NCBI RefSeq assembly: GCF_010500845.1 | Contig: NZ_JAAAMI010000005.1 | Coordinates: 186,001 to 250,000, forward strand | Length of the DNA: 64,000 bases | Direction: 5' to 3' | Source of the DNA: Flagellimonas sediminis | GTDB taxonomy: Bacteria > Bacteroidota > Bacteroidia > Flavobacteriales > Flavobacteriaceae | Shown: in pieces, positions 42,588 to 53,863 of the stretch | Position numbering within the stretch: position 1 is the stretch's first letter | How the letters are laid out: each line of letters starts with the position of its first letter | Notes under the pieces: model-generated | Database searches by the model: none | Told to the model about the DNA's origin: nothing | The model's input: the letters and a program-made list of their open reading frames with translations, nothing else | Program-made: the position numbers and the translations under genes

Positions 42588-44987
42588 CTAAAATTTAAAG
42601 TTGTAGGTTATGGATGGGATAATGCCAAAAATGGAGGTGCGAAGCGCCTCGTTCCTGCCCGTATCCTCATTTTCCCTAAAATTGATGGAAGCTGCATTCT
42701 TTCTGTTATAAACATTATAGATGCTGAAAACCCATTGTGACTGTATTTTTTTCCATTTATTCCGTTTTGGTGTCAATATGGCAGAAATGTCCAATCTGTG
42801 ATAATTGGGCAATCGTTCCTTGTTTCTTTCCCCATAGTAGGGCACGGTAACGCCTTCAAACTCAAACTGGCCTATGGGATAATTGGTGGGTTGCCCCGTT
42901 TGAAAGATAAAATTGGCATTGAAATTCCATTTTTCGTTCAAGTCATAACTGCCATAAAGGGCAAGGTCATGGGTCTTGTCATAAGGCGTACTGTACCATT
43001 CTCCCAAATTGATGCCCGTCTCCAGATTTGATCTTCCATTGTCAAAATCGAGGTCCCTTCCGGGAGTTCTTTGCTCGGAACGGGAGAGGGTGTAGGCCAA
43101 CCAGCCCTTCAGCTTTCCTGTGTTCTTCCTGATCAAGAATTCAAGGCCATAGGCCCGCGCTTCACCATTTAGGATGACTTGTTCAATGGCGTTGTTGGCA
43201 ATCAGGTTGGCCCCGTCAATATAATCGATCCTGTTTTGGATTTCTTTGTAAAAAGCTTCCGTTTCAAAGGTATAGTCCCCATTTTTTATGTTCCTGAAAT
43301 ACCCCAAGGCATATTGGTCGAGCAACTGGGGTTTCACAAAAGGACCGCTAGGTGTCCAAACATCCAAAGGGGTAGGGGAACTGGTGTTGGACAATAGATG
43401 CAGGTATTGTGCCAACCGCGTGTAGCTTGCCTTTACCGAAGCTTTGTTGTTGAAGCTAAACGAAACGGCCACCCGGGGCTCCAAGTTCAAAAACTTTTTG
43501 AGGGTTCCTCTCTTACCGGGATGTAGGGTATCTATAGGCTCCGCTTCGCGATACACCAAGGTAAAGGGATCAAAATTAACGGGATTGTCATTTTTATAGA
43601 CATAGAATTCATCCTGCCCCAATCGGTTGAATTGACTAACCCTGAGGCCATATTCAATGCTTAGGCCCTCGGAGATGGTTTGCTCCACATCAATGTAAAC
43701 CGCATTTTCATTGGCGTACTTTTTTGTGAGTTGTTCCTCAACAATGCCCGAGTCAGGGCTGTTGGGCTTGATCTTCCCCGGATTGAAGACGTAATAGGTG
43801 TTGTTGATGCCGTAATTGAGTTGTAGCTTATCACTGAGATAATGCTTCAAGTCGTACTTCAAGTTAAAGTTTTGGATGCCAGAATCCCATTCAAATCCCA
43901 CAAAATCAAGTTCTAAGCCATAATAATAATCCGAGTATATCAAGGAAAGGTTGGAAAAAAGTTTATCGGAGAACAAATGGTTCCATCTAAAGTTGCCCAC
44001 GGCATTTCCGTAAGTGTTCACAAATTTCTCATTGATGCTGAAAAGGTCCCGTCCAAAATACCCCGAAAGAAAGATGCTGTTGTTTTCATTGATCTTATGG
44101 TTGATCTTGGTGTTCAGGTCGTAGAAATAAGCCTTGTTGTTCACATCGAAAAGAGGAAGGAAAAGATGGGCGTAAGAGGCCCGGCCGCCAATCAAAAAAG
44201 CGGTCCTATCTTTCTGTATTGGGCCTTCCAAAAGCAATCGACTTGCCACGGCGCCAATACCTCCACTCACATTAAAGTCCTTGCTATTCCCTTCTTTTTG
44301 GAATATTTCCAACACTGAGGATACCCGTCCGCCATACCGCGCCGGAATACCTCCCTTGAACAGTTTTACATCTTTGATGGCATCTGGGTTGAAAACGGAA
44401 AAGAATCCAAATAAATGGGAAGAGTTGAACACGGTGGCCTCGTCCAACAGAATCAAATTTTGGTCTGCAGCGCCTCCTCTTACATTAAATCCTGAAGAAG
44501 CTTCGCCTGCATTGGAGACCCCGGGGAGCAGTAACAGTGATTTGATCACATCTGCCTCGCCAAGCACCACGGGAATCTGCTTAATCGTCTGGGCAGCAAG
44601 GGTGTTCACGCTCATTTGGGGTTTTCGAATGTCGAGTCGTTCCACATCATCGGTTACCACAACCTCCTCCAATTCCTCGGCTTTCTCAACAAGGCTGAAA
44701 TCCTTTTTAAGGTCACGGTTTAAACTGATGGTTTCAGAAACCTCCTGAAACCCAAGATAGCTTATGGTGATGCGATATTCTCCTTCGGGGAGCGTTATGG
44801 AGTAAAATCCATATTCATTGGTCGTTGTGCCGGTTTTAGGCTCTTGTACGGCGATGGTGACACCAATAAGGGTCTCGTTGCTTACAGCTTCGGAAACGGT
44901 TCCACTCAAGGTGTATTTCTGTTGGGCCTTAAGGACAAAAAAATGCCCAAACAGGGCCAGCAAAAATGCAAGACGGTATCTGGGCAT
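42588..44987 (-). CDS. TonB-dependent receptor with carboxypeptidase-like N-domain
   Basis: 799 residues. Signal peptide ending HFFVLKAQ. CarboxypepD_reg-like domain at about 25-110 (YTLSGTVSEAVSNETLIGVTIAV, FYSITLPEGEYRITISYLGFQ). Plug domain at about 125-230 (GVSNAGEASSGFNVRGGAADQNLILLDEATVF, LFKGGIPARYGGRVSSVLEI). The rest is a 22-strand-type barrel ending in aromatic TYNFKF. It works with the DUF4249 lipoprotein encoded 4 bp downstream as an outer-membrane uptake pair. Substrate unknown; not a SusC/SusD pair. Confidence 0.94.
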   Translation of the reverse strand: MPRYRLAFLLALFGHFFVLKAQQKYTLSGTVSEAVSNETLIGVTIAVQEPKTGTTTNEYGFYSITLPEGEYRITISYLGFQEVSETISLNRDLKKDFSLVEKAEELEEVVVTDDVERLDIRKPQMSVNTLAAQTIKQIPVVLGEADVIKSLLLLPGVSNAGEASSGFNVRGGAADQNLILLDEATVFNSSHLFGFFSVFNPDAIKDVKLFKGGIPARYGGRVSSVLEIFQKEGNSKDFNVSGGIGAVASRLLLEGPIQKDRTAFLIGGRASYAHLFLPLFDVNNKAYFYDLNTKINHKINENNSIFLSGYFGRDLFSINEKFVNTYGNAVGNFRWNHLFSDKLFSNLSLIYSDYYYGLELDFVGFEWDSGIQNFNLKYDLKHYLSDKLQLNYGINNTYYVFNPGKIKPNSPDSGIVEEQLTKKYANENAVYIDVEQTISEGLSIEYGLRVSQFNRLGQDEFYVYKNDNPVNFDPFTLVYREAEPIDTLHPGKRGTLKKFLNLEPRVAVSFSFNNKASVKASYTRLAQYLHLLSNTSSPTPLDVWTPSGPFVKPQLLDQYALGYFRNIKNGDYTFETEAFYKEIQNRIDYIDGANLIANNAIEQVILNGEARAYGLEFLIRKNTGKLKGWLAYTLSRSEQRTPGRDLDFDNGRSNLETGINLGEWYSTPYDKTHDLALYGSYDLNEKWNFNANFIFQTGQPTNYPIGQFEFEGVTVPYYGERNKERLPNYHRLDISAILTPKRNKWKKIQSQWVFSIYNVYNRKNAASINFRENEDTGRNEALRTSIFGIIPSITYNFKF

Positions 44988-45075
44988 TTGATTGGTTTTT
45001 CTAAAAATACAAATTAGATGGGTCAGTGAAAAATCGATAGGGTCCGTTCAAGCGATTTTAACAAAATTACCCACT

Positions 45076-45118
45076 AAAAAAAATGGGTGCAGTCCTATAA
45101 AAGGAACCTGTACCCATT
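45076..45118 (-). terminator. icd terminator
   Basis: AATGGGT-CAG (45082-45092) pairs with CTG-ACCCATT (45108-45118) with one internal mismatch; an 8-T run follows on minus (the A-run at 45076-45083). Confidence 0.85.
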
Positions 45119-45144
45119 CATCAGTAGTAAAATTGTTCGGCCAG

Positions 45145-47367
<2,223 letters not shown>

Positions 47368-47392
47368 TTAAATGTGTTATGTTTGAGCGGTG

Positions 47393-47400
47393 CAAATATA
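47393..47400 (-). promoter_or_regulatory. icd promoter, -7 box
   Basis: TATATTTG on minus, exact TAnnTTTG, 26 bp before the icd start codon. No clear -33 TTG at usual spacing. Confidence 0.55.
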
Positions 47401-47473
47401 CAATTTATGAATGGTGCACTCGCTATGGAATGGCTAAATATAGGCCATGCGGCGGTATTATCACAAAAAAACA

Positions 47474-47509
47474 AAAGCCATATCTTTGTTTTCACATAGA
47501 TATGGCTTT
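47474..47509 (-). terminator. Strong minus-strand terminator between rplS and icd
   Basis: AAAGCCATATCT (47474-47485) and AGATATGGCTTT (47498-47509) form a perfect 12-bp stem with a 12-nt loop. On minus the stem is followed by TGTTTTTTTG. No large gene lies upstream on minus, so it points to a small transcription unit (see 47492-47686). Confidence 0.85.
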
Positions 47510-47686
47510 CAGAATGGGATCGCAAGAGTTGTTCTGTGTTGCTACAGCACCGCAATCTAATGATCGCCTCTTTCGCCCCTTCGACGTTTTCTTTGCCCGG
47601 TTTACCCATCTTTCGATCGGGCCCCGTGTTACAAAGCGTTCCGATTCTTTCCTAAACTTTATCAAAATGGGAAATTTCCCTCCCAT
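47492..47686 (-). CDS. Possible small basic protein, or a structured RNA
   Basis: A 64-residue frame (MGGKFPILIKFRKESERFVT...) ends inside the loop of a strong minus-strand terminator. It is very basic in the middle (VNRAKKTSKGRKRRS). Codon use is unlike the neighbours, with several CGA, CGG, AGG and ATA codons. The same DNA can also fold on minus as CCC-AUC-GAAA-GAU-GGG (a GNRA-capped hairpin) inside GCCCG/CGGGC, at about 47599-47626. The terminator supports a short transcript, but whether it is coding is open. No family recognised. Confidence 0.3.
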   Translation of the reverse strand: MGGKFPILIKFRKESERFVTRGPIERWVNRAKKTSKGRKRRSLDCGAVATQNNSCDPILKAISM

Positions 47687-47692
47687 TCGCAC

Positions 47693-47951
47693 ATAAAATT
47701 TACTATTTCTCCTAAAAACCGACCATAAGCCAGTTTCAATTTGAAATTCCTTTTGTGATCAGTAGTGTTACCAATTAAAAGGGAAATCTCGGTTTTTTTA
47801 AAGAACGTCAACTTTAAAAGTTGAAATACGCCTGTGATGGTATCACCTTCATATTTCTTTTACTAATGTAGGGTAAAGAAGGAGAAAAACAAATTTTGTA
47901 ACGGATTTAAAATCAACAATATATGAACCGGAGTTATTAACAATTGTTCAT
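47693..47951. other. AT-rich intergenic DNA upstream of the small unit
   Basis: No ORF of interest. It contains a perfect palindrome CAACTTT-A-AAAGTTG (47809-47823) that could be a protein-binding site. The rest is AT-rich, and no promoter box with good spacing was seen. Confidence 0.5.
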
Positions 47952-47981
47952 AAAAAAAAGCACCCGAAGTGGATGCTTTTT
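47952..47981 (-). terminator. rplS terminator
   Basis: On minus: AAAAAGCATC, loop CACTTCG, GGTGC followed by TTTTTTTT. The 5-bp GC-containing stem, extended by A-U pairs, ends about 20 bp after the rplS stop. Confidence 0.82.
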
Positions 47982-48001
47982 CAGATGCGGTGCTAATTGG
48001 A

Positions 48002-48352
48002 TTAGCCCCTAACTTCTTTGATACGGGCCTTTTTACCGGTAAGACCTCTAAAGTAGAAGATTCTAGATCTGCGTACTTTGCCTTTTTTGTTTACCTCGAT
48101 TCGTTGCAAAGCAGGCATGTTGATAGGGAAAATCCTTTCTACCCCAACGGTACCTGACATTTTACGAATAGTGAAGGTTTCGGTTGCACCACTTCCTCTT
48201 CTTTGGATCACAACTCCTTTAAAGAACTGGGTACGTGTTTTTTCACCTTCCTTGATTTCATAATAAACAGTGATGGTATCACCGGATGAAAATTCTGGGA
48301 AGTCTTTTTTTGGAACAAATTCGTCTTCAACAAATTTTACTAACGATTCCAT
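48002..48352 (-). CDS. rplS: 50S ribosomal protein L19
   Basis: 116 residues. Conserved FSSGDTITVYYEIKEGEKTRTQFFKGVVIQRRGSGATETFTIRK, VGVERIFPINMPALQRIEV and RSRIFYFRGLTGKKARIKE. It sits at the 30S/50S interface. trmD lies upstream on the same strand, the usual pairing, with a 127-bp gap that may hold its own promoter. Confidence 0.98.
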   Translation of the reverse strand: MESLVKFVEDEFVPKKDFPEFSSGDTITVYYEIKEGEKTRTQFFKGVVIQRRGSGATETFTIRKMSGTVGVERIFPINMPALQRIEVNKKGKVRRSRIFYFRGLTGKKARIKEVRG

Positions 48353-48479
48353 TGTTTGTTTTTTTAGTGTTTACCAGAACCAACTTTCACGTATCTCGTC
48401 AGAGGTTGATTTTGAGACTGCAAAAGTAATGCAATATTTAGAATTGGCAAGGTGTTTTTTGATTTTTAGTGGAAGGCTC

Positions 48480-49154
48480 TTATTTTAATAGGTCGGGCCT
48501 TCTTTCTTGGGTGCGCTCCAAGGATTGCTGTTCCCTCCATTTTTCGATCTCGGGCAAATTCCCGCTCAATAATATTTTAGGGACCTCCCTTCCTTTGTAT
48601 TCTGCCGGTCTCGTATATACGGGAGGTGCCAAAAGGTTGTCTTGGAAGGTGTCGGTAAGGGCAGAGGTTTCATCGTTCAAAACCCCTGGGAGTAGCCGTA
48701 TAATGGCATCACATAGGATGGCGGCTGCCAATTCGCCCCCGGAGAGCACATAATCCCCGATGGAAATTTCCCGGGTTACGAACATATCCCTGACCCGTTG
48801 ATCCACTCCTTTGTAGTGTCCACATAAAATGATCAGGTTTCCCTTTAGGGAAAGTTCGTTGGCCATTCGTTGGTTCAGAGTGGCCCCATCTGGGGTCATG
48901 TAGATGATTTCATCATATTCCCGTTCGGCTTTTAATTGGGAAATACATTTATCAATGGGTTCCACCATCATCACCATTCCAGCACCGCCCCCAAACTGGT
49001 AATCATCAATCTGCCTATACTTTCCCGTGGCGTAATCCCTTAAATTGTGCAAATGGATTTTCACCAAATCCTTTTCAATGGCCCTCTTTAAAATAGATGC
49101 TTCAAAAGGACTATTTAAAAGCTCCGGGAGTACGGTAATGATATCGATCCGCAT
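48480..49154 (-). CDS. trmD: tRNA (guanine37-N1)-methyltransferase
   Basis: 224 residues from ATG 49154 ([11 protein letters not shown]), the usual flavobacterial start; another ATG is 6 bp upstream. SPOUT methyltransferase that makes m1G37 and prevents frameshifts. Motifs: [31 protein letters not shown] (about 38-68), [27 protein letters not shown] and [16 protein letters not shown] (trefoil knot; about 130-145), and the C-terminal [26 protein letters not shown] -7 box is seen at 49184-49191. Confidence 0.97.
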   Translation of the reverse strand: MRIDIITVLPELLNSPFEASILKRAIEKDLVKIHLHNLRDYATGKYRQIDDYQFGGGAGMVMMVEPIDKCISQLKAEREYDEIIYMTPDGATLNQRMANELSLKGNLIILCGHYKGVDQRVRDMFVTREISIGDYVLSGGELAAAILCDAIIRLLPGVLNDETSALTDTFQDNLLAPPVYTRPAEYKGREVPKILLSGNLPEIEKWREQQSLERTQERRPDLLK

Positions 49155-49183
49155 GGACATGGTTGCTGAATTTTAGTTCGCCC

Positions 49184-49191
49184 CAAAAGTA
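49184..49191 (-). promoter_or_regulatory. trmD promoter, -7 box
   Basis: TACTTTTG on minus matches TAnnTTTG exactly, 30 bp before the chosen start. Confidence 0.5.
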
Positions 49192-49223
49192 AGGAAAGCT
49201 GAAACAATGTTCGGATATAAAAA

Positions 49224-49243
49224 AGGCTTCCGGAAGGAAGCCT
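49224..49243 (-). terminator. Terminator of the coiled-coil membrane protein gene
   Basis: AGGCTTCC, GGAA, GGAAGCCT: perfect 8-bp stem, followed on minus by TTTTTT. Located 7 bp after the stop of the 49251 gene. Confidence 0.92.
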
Positions 49244-49250
49244 GATCATA

Positions 49251-49859
49251 TTATTTTTTCTGTTTGTTCAATTCGTCCTGTAACTGGCGGCTAATTTTTT
49301 GCTCGCGCTCCAAGGCCCGGCGTCTATGGGTCTCATATTCTTCTTCCAATTCCGCAAGTGCCGATTTGGCCTGTTGCGTTAAAAAATTACTGTTTCTAAA
49401 GCGGTAAATGAAGAAAAGCAACAACAACAAGAGTCCAAAAATGATGGACCACAAAATCAAATTATAGGCCCCTTTGCTGATCAAGGCCCCAAAGAAGGAA
49501 ATACTATCCTTTTCTTCGGTCACGTTGTTCAAATTATTGGTGGTCTCCTGTAGCTTGTTGTTCAGGTCCTCGATTACTGCATTATTTGCATTTATGGTCC
49601 CGGTCAGGTCCTTGATAGTTTTATTGGCCGTACTGATGGTATCAAAAATATTTCTTTTGATATCGTTGAGGCTCGATAATTTAATGACCTCGTAGGCCAC
49701 TCCATTGGTAGACTTGTAATTTGTGGATACCCGTTCCAAGTCTTCAAACTGCCCTTTAAGGGTAGTGTCCGTGGACTCGGATGTTTCGTCTTCCTGCGCT
49801 TGTACCCTAAAAATGGGGATGAGTAATGCTAGTACTAAAAGTGTTCGTAAATGCTTCAT
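49251..49859 (-). CDS. Exported single-pass membrane protein with coiled coils
   Basis: 202 residues from ATG 49859, preferred because it gives a clear Sec signal (MKHLRTLLVLALLIPIFRVQAQ). An Asn/Asp/Leu-rich coiled coil lies at about 70-110 (NANNAVIEDLNNKLQETTNNLNNV), one membrane helix at about 125-145 (LILWSIIFGLLLLLLFFIYRF), and a basic coiled-coil tail at 150-202. Homologues beside trmD are sometimes named tRNA methyltransferase, but no such domain is present. Role unknown. Confidence 0.82.
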   Translation of the reverse strand: MKHLRTLLVLALLIPIFRVQAQEDETSESTDTTLKGQFEDLERVSTNYKSTNGVAYEVIKLSSLNDIKRNIFDTISTANKTIKDLTGTINANNAVIEDLNNKLQETTNNLNNVTEEKDSISFFGALISKGAYNLILWSIIFGLLLLLLFFIYRFRNSNFLTQQAKSALAELEEEYETHRRRALEREQKISRQLQDELNKQKK

Positions 49860-49862
49860 GGT

Positions 49863-49870
49863 CAAATATA
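49863..49870 (-). promoter_or_regulatory. -7 box directly before the 49859 start
   Basis: TATATTTG on minus, 3 bp before the ATG. Transcription would begin at or within the start codon, so the message may be leaderless. Confidence 0.5.
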
Positions 49871-49973
49871 TTCTCGTAAAATTTAGATTAAGGGTAAAAC
49901 GAAAGTACACCATTAAACCAAAAATCAAAAGAAAAACCTGATTCCTGGAGAGGTTAATCCGGGTTACCCGATC

Positions 49974-51422
49974 TTAATAGTACGTATAACGCCTAACCTT
50001 GGCTATATATTTCGCCAAGCGCACAACTTGGTGTGAATATCCGTATTCGTTATCATACCATATGTAGAGCACAACACTTTTACCGTCCGCGGAGACCAGG
50101 GTTGCCTTACTGTCATAAATAGATGGGGCAGAGGTGCCTACAATGTCCGAAGAAACCAATTCATTGCTTAAGGAATACTTGATCTGTTCCACAAGATCAC
50201 CTTCCAATGCATATTTTTTTAATATGGTGTTGATGCCTTCTTTGGAGGTCTTGTTTTTTACCTCCAAATGTAAAATGGCCAAAGAACCATTGGGTACCGG
50301 AACCCGAATGGCGTTGGAGGTCAGTTTCCCTTTTAATGAAGGAAGAGCTTTGGCAACCGCCTCTCCCGCGCCTGTTTCGGTTATTACCATGTTTAGTGCC
50401 GCAGCACGACCCCGTCTGTATTTGCTGTGCATGTTGTCTACCAAGTTCTGGTCATTGGTATAGGCGTGAATGGTTTCCAAATGGCCTTTTTTGATACCCA
50501 AGGAATCCTCGATAACCTTTAACACAGGGGTAATGGCGTTGGTGGTGCAAGATGCTGCGGAAAAAATCTTGACCTTGTCTGGGTCAAAATTTTTATGGTT
50601 TACCCCATGGACCACATTGGGCACTTCCTTGCCCGGCGCAGTGAGCAACACTTTCCCGGCACCGTTGGCGTCCAAGTGACGGGATAGGGCCTTTTGGTCC
50701 CTGAAAACTCCTGTATTGTCTATGATCAGCGCATTGTAGATACCGTATTTGGTATAGTCGATATCTTCTGGTTTACTGGCCTGGATGAGCTTTACTGTGG
50801 TACCGTTGATGATCAAGGCTTCATTTTTTGCATCCACATCCACGGTACCTGTAAATTGCCCGTGAACGGAATCCGTTTTGAGCAAAGCGGCTCTTTTTTC
50901 CAGCATTTCCAGGGTCAATTCGTCACGGACCACAATGGCCCTGAGCCGGAGTTGGCTCCCTCGTCCCGTTTTGGCCATCAGTTCCCTGGCCACAAGTCTT
51001 CCGATCCTGCCAAATCCATAAAGGACCACATCTTTTGGTTTGATGGCCTTGGAGGTCTGTGCGTCTTTCAATTTATCGATGACAAAAGCCTTCACATTCA
51101 GGTCATTGTTTTCATCGGAATGGAATTCGTAGGTTAATTTACCGATATCCAATTTGGCGGGAGGCAGGTTGATATCATTGATGGCCCTCAATATTTCTAC
51201 TGAATCGAAAATGGAAATGGGTTTCTGTACAAATTCCCCTGCATATTCGTGCAGGTTGATGATATCACTGACGTTTTTGTCTATGATCTGGTTTTTGAAC
51301 AAAACCACCTCAATGGCCTTGTCATACCAAAGGTCGCTAATGATTTTGATGAATTCCGTAGTTGCCTTTCTTCTATCTGCTTGAAAAGCAAGCTCTTTTT
51401 CATAATTTTTAATATCACTCAT
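49974..51422 (-). CDS. Glyceraldehyde-3-phosphate dehydrogenase, long form
   Basis: 482 residues against about 335 for ordinary GAPDH. The catalytic part starts near residue 130: LYGFGRIGRLVARELM (NAD(P) site), AASCTTNAITPVLKVIEDSLGIKKG (active-site Cys), TIHAYTNDQN, and C-terminal WYDNEYGYSHQVVRL. The first ~130 residues are an extra helical domain (ELAFQADRRKATTEFIKIISDLWYDKAIEVVLFKNQ). It is not a signal peptide and resembles the extension of a known long GAPDH subgroup in Bacteroidota. It could favour gluconeogenesis or give regulation, but this is inference. A terminator is not evident at its 3' end. Confidence 0.94.
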   Translation of the reverse strand: MSDIKNYEKELAFQADRRKATTEFIKIISDLWYDKAIEVVLFKNQIIDKNVSDIINLHEYAGEFVQKPISIFDSVEILRAINDINLPPAKLDIGKLTYEFHSDENNDLNVKAFVIDKLKDAQTSKAIKPKDVVLYGFGRIGRLVARELMAKTGRGSQLRLRAIVVRDELTLEMLEKRAALLKTDSVHGQFTGTVDVDAKNEALIINGTTVKLIQASKPEDIDYTKYGIYNALIIDNTGVFRDQKALSRHLDANGAGKVLLTAPGKEVPNVVHGVNHKNFDPDKVKIFSAASCTTNAITPVLKVIEDSLGIKKGHLETIHAYTNDQNLVDNMHSKYRRGRAAALNMVITETGAGEAVAKALPSLKGKLTSNAIRVPVPNGSLAILHLEVKNKTSKEGINTILKKYALEGDLVEQIKYSLSNELVSSDIVGTSAPSIYDSKATLVSADGKSVVLYIWYDNEYGYSHQVVRLAKYIAKVRRYTYY

Positions 51423-51506
51423 GAATCAAATCTGTACTGATTGGGTTGAAAATTTCGGCTAAATTAGATATTTCAATCGTTTTCGTAAAAGAAATTGAAC
51501 ATAAAA

Positions 51507-51532
51507 AAAGACACCCTTTTACAGGTGTCTTT
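51507..51532 (-). terminator. Terminator of the HtrA gene
   Basis: AAAGACACC (51507-51515) and GGTGTCTTT (51524-51532), 8-nt loop, then TTTT on minus. About 20 bp after the stop codon. Confidence 0.93.
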
Positions 51533-51554
51533 ACGTTTTTTTTCCTCACTTTTT

Positions 51555-52952
51555 CTATTGTAGGATCATATGTTCTTTTTCACCATTTTCGTTGATCATG
51601 GTAAAACTGGTCCTTCCATATCTTGAGATTTCACCAAAATACCTTTTGGCGTCATCAATATTGTTCACTTCATTGCCATCTACCTCAACGATAATTTTGT
51701 TTTTGAGGCCATATCGGCCATAGGCTTCAGGTACATCTGTAATCTTCACACCCTTGGATACCCCAAATTTCTTTTTATCCTCTTTGGAAAGATTCTTTAC
51801 GGTAAAACCTGTTGCAGGCAGTAGAATGCTGGTTTGTTTGGTAAGGGTTACATCCTTGGTAATGTTCTTGCCGTTCCTTTCTACCATTACCTTGATCACA
51901 TCCCCTGGGCGTTTGGAGGAAAGATAGCCAGTAAGTTCCGAAAATTTATGAACGGATAGATTATCCACTTGTTTAATGATGTCCCCTTTCAAGAGTCCTG
52001 CATTAGCGGCACCGGATTCTTCCGTCACTTCGGAAATGTAAACACCTTCAAGGTCATCAATACCCAATTCGGTAGCGGCTTCAGGGTTAAGGTCGCCCCC
52101 TTTTATGCCTAAAAGTCCTTTTTGCACATTCCCGAACTCCATGATGTCTTCCACTACTTTTTTGGCAATATTACTGGGAACGGCAAAGGCATATCCTACG
52201 TAAGAACCGGTCTGGGAGGTGATAGCGGTATTGATGCCGATCAGGTCCCCATTGGTATTTACAAGGGCTCCGCCACTGTTTCCAGGGTTCACGGCAGCAT
52301 CAGTCTGAATAAAGGATTGTGGTTTTTGAGGTGATAACGATCTTGCTTTAGCACTCACGATCCCTGCGGTTACTGTAGATGTTAGGTTGAAGGGGTTTCC
52401 AACGGCCAAAACCCATTCCCCGATCCTTGCATTGTCGGAATCACCAAAAGCCAAATAGGGGAGGGATTCCTCGGAATCAATTTTTAGAAGGGCAATGTCG
52501 TAATCTTCATCGGCTCCAATGACTTTGGCATCATATATTCTATTGTTGTTCAGGGTAACCTGCAATTGACTTGAATTGGCGATCACATGGTTATTGGTCA
52601 CGATATAACCATCTGGGGAAATGATCACCCCGGAACCCGTTCCAACCTGCGGAACTTGCTGACGTTCAAATCCATAAAAAAAATCTGATAGGCTTGCAGG
52701 CCCTTTACTAATGGTCAGGTTTTTTACGTGTACCACAGAATTCACGGTTTTTTCAGCAGCCAGGGTAAAATCTACCTCATTGATTCCGGCCCCTTTTGCC
52801 GAGGTCGGCAGGTTGCTTGTATTGATTATGGGGTTTTCTTGGGCGGTGGTCACCCATTTGTAATTTTCTTTTTCGAAAAACATTTTGTACGCCCCTAAGG
52901 TAATCGCCCCAGCAAAAAGGGAGACTAGGAACAAACTGGCTATTCTCTTCAT
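51555..52952 (-). CDS. HtrA/Deg family periplasmic serine protease
   Basis: 465 residues from ATG 52952 (MKRIASLFLVSLFAGAITLGAYKMF), a signal anchor. Trypsin-like domain: VTNNHVI (His), DYDIALLKI (Asp), NPGNSGGALV (Ser; about residue 225). Two PDZ domains follow: GLLGIKGGDLNPEAATELG ... and a more diverged second with VEVDGNEVNNIDDAKRYFG. It degrades or refolds misfolded envelope proteins. A -7 box is at 52984-52991 and a terminator follows. Divergent from dapF. Confidence 0.95.
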   Translation of the reverse strand: MKRIASLFLVSLFAGAITLGAYKMFFEKENYKWVTTAQENPIINTSNLPTSAKGAGINEVDFTLAAEKTVNSVVHVKNLTISKGPASLSDFFYGFERQQVPQVGTGSGVIISPDGYIVTNNHVIANSSQLQVTLNNNRIYDAKVIGADEDYDIALLKIDSEESLPYLAFGDSDNARIGEWVLAVGNPFNLTSTVTAGIVSAKARSLSPQKPQSFIQTDAAVNPGNSGGALVNTNGDLIGINTAITSQTGSYVGYAFAVPSNIAKKVVEDIMEFGNVQKGLLGIKGGDLNPEAATELGIDDLEGVYISEVTEESGAANAGLLKGDIIKQVDNLSVHKFSELTGYLSSKRPGDVIKVMVERNGKNITKDVTLTKQTSILLPATGFTVKNLSKEDKKKFGVSKGVKITDVPEAYGRYGLKNKIIVEVDGNEVNNIDDAKRYFGEISRYGRTSFTMINENGEKEHMILQ

Positions 52953-52983
52953 AATTCGATAATTATTTAACATTTAGCTCCAA

Positions 52984-52991
52984 CAAAATTA
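52984..52991 (-). promoter_or_regulatory. HtrA gene promoter, -7 box
   Basis: TAATTTTG on minus, exact TAnnTTTG, 32 bp before the start codon. Confidence 0.5.
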
Positions 52992-53061
52992 AAGGAAATC
53001 AAATTTTTCATTTGTTTGTTTAACGCTGTTTTAACTCCAAAAAAATCCTTAAAAAATACCC

Positions 53062-53069
53062 TAAATTTG
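53062..53069 (+). promoter_or_regulatory. dapF operon promoter, -7 box
   Basis: TAAATTTG, exact TAnnTTTG, 14 bp before the dapF ATG. No clear -33 TTG at usual distance. Confidence 0.5.
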
Positions 53070-53083
53070 TTCCTTTGTAGCAA

Positions 53084-53863
53084 ATGATGAAACTACAGTT
53101 TTTTAAATATCAAGGTACGGGCAATGATTTCGTGATTTTGGACAATCGTGAGGGCAGTTTTCCCAAATCCGACACCCAATTGGTGGCTAAGCTCTGTGAT
53201 CGCCGTTTTGGGATTGGAGCTGACGGCCTCATCTTGTTGGAAAATGACGAAACAACCGACTTTAAAATGGTGTATTACAATGCAGACGGTGAGGAGGGTA
53301 GCATGTGTGGAAACGGTGGAAGGTGTTTGGTGGCCTTTGCACATTATTTAGGGATTGTGGACAAAGAGACCACCTTTAATGCGGTGGACGGTTTGCATTA
53401 TGCAGAGGTTGAAGGCGACATGGTGAACTTGAAAATGGTGGATGTGGACCAAGTCCATGAAAAACCTGCCTATAGTTTTTTGGATACAGGCTCGCCCCAT
53501 CATGTACAATTAGTGAAGGACCTAGGTCATTTTGATGTACAGAAGGAAGGAAAAAAACTGCGTTACGGTCTTTACGGAAAAACAGGAAGCAATATCAATT
53601 TTGTGGAGCAGGAAGATGAGGAGACCTTTCAAGTAAGAACCTATGAAAGAGGTGTGGAGGATGAGACCTTTTCATGCGGTACAGGGGTTACAGCTGTGGC
53701 CCTTGCCATGCATACCGCTGGAAAAACGAAAGCAAACCAGGTCCACATCCATACCTTGGGTGGCGATTTGGCCATCAGTTTTGAACAACGCGCTGGGGGC
53801 TATACCAATATTTTTTTGAAGGGTCCCGCCATACAGGTCTATAAAGGAGAGATTGAATGTTGA
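53084..53863 (+). CDS. dapF: Diaminopimelate epimerase
   Basis: 259 residues (two adjacent ATGs). Converts LL- to meso-diaminopimelate for lysine and peptidoglycan. The two catalytic cysteines sit in the standard motifs MCGNGGRCL (about residue 72) and FSCGTGVTAVA (about 198). The N-terminal YQGTGNDFVILD is also conserved. First gene of a tight cluster: the GNAT gene starts 7 nt before its stop, and mltG overlaps that in turn, so dapF-GNAT-mltG are probably co-transcribed and linked to cell-wall synthesis. Confidence 0.97.
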   Translation: MMKLQFFKYQGTGNDFVILDNREGSFPKSDTQLVAKLCDRRFGIGADGLILLENDETTDFKMVYYNADGEEGSMCGNGGRCLVAFAHYLGIVDKETTFNAVDGLHYAEVEGDMVNLKMVDVDQVHEKPAYSFLDTGSPHHVQLVKDLGHFDVQKEGKKLRYGLYGKTGSNINFVEQEDEETFQVRTYERGVEDETFSCGTGVTAVALAMHTAGKTKANQVHIHTLGGDLAISFEQRAGGYTNIFLKGPAIQVYKGEIEC

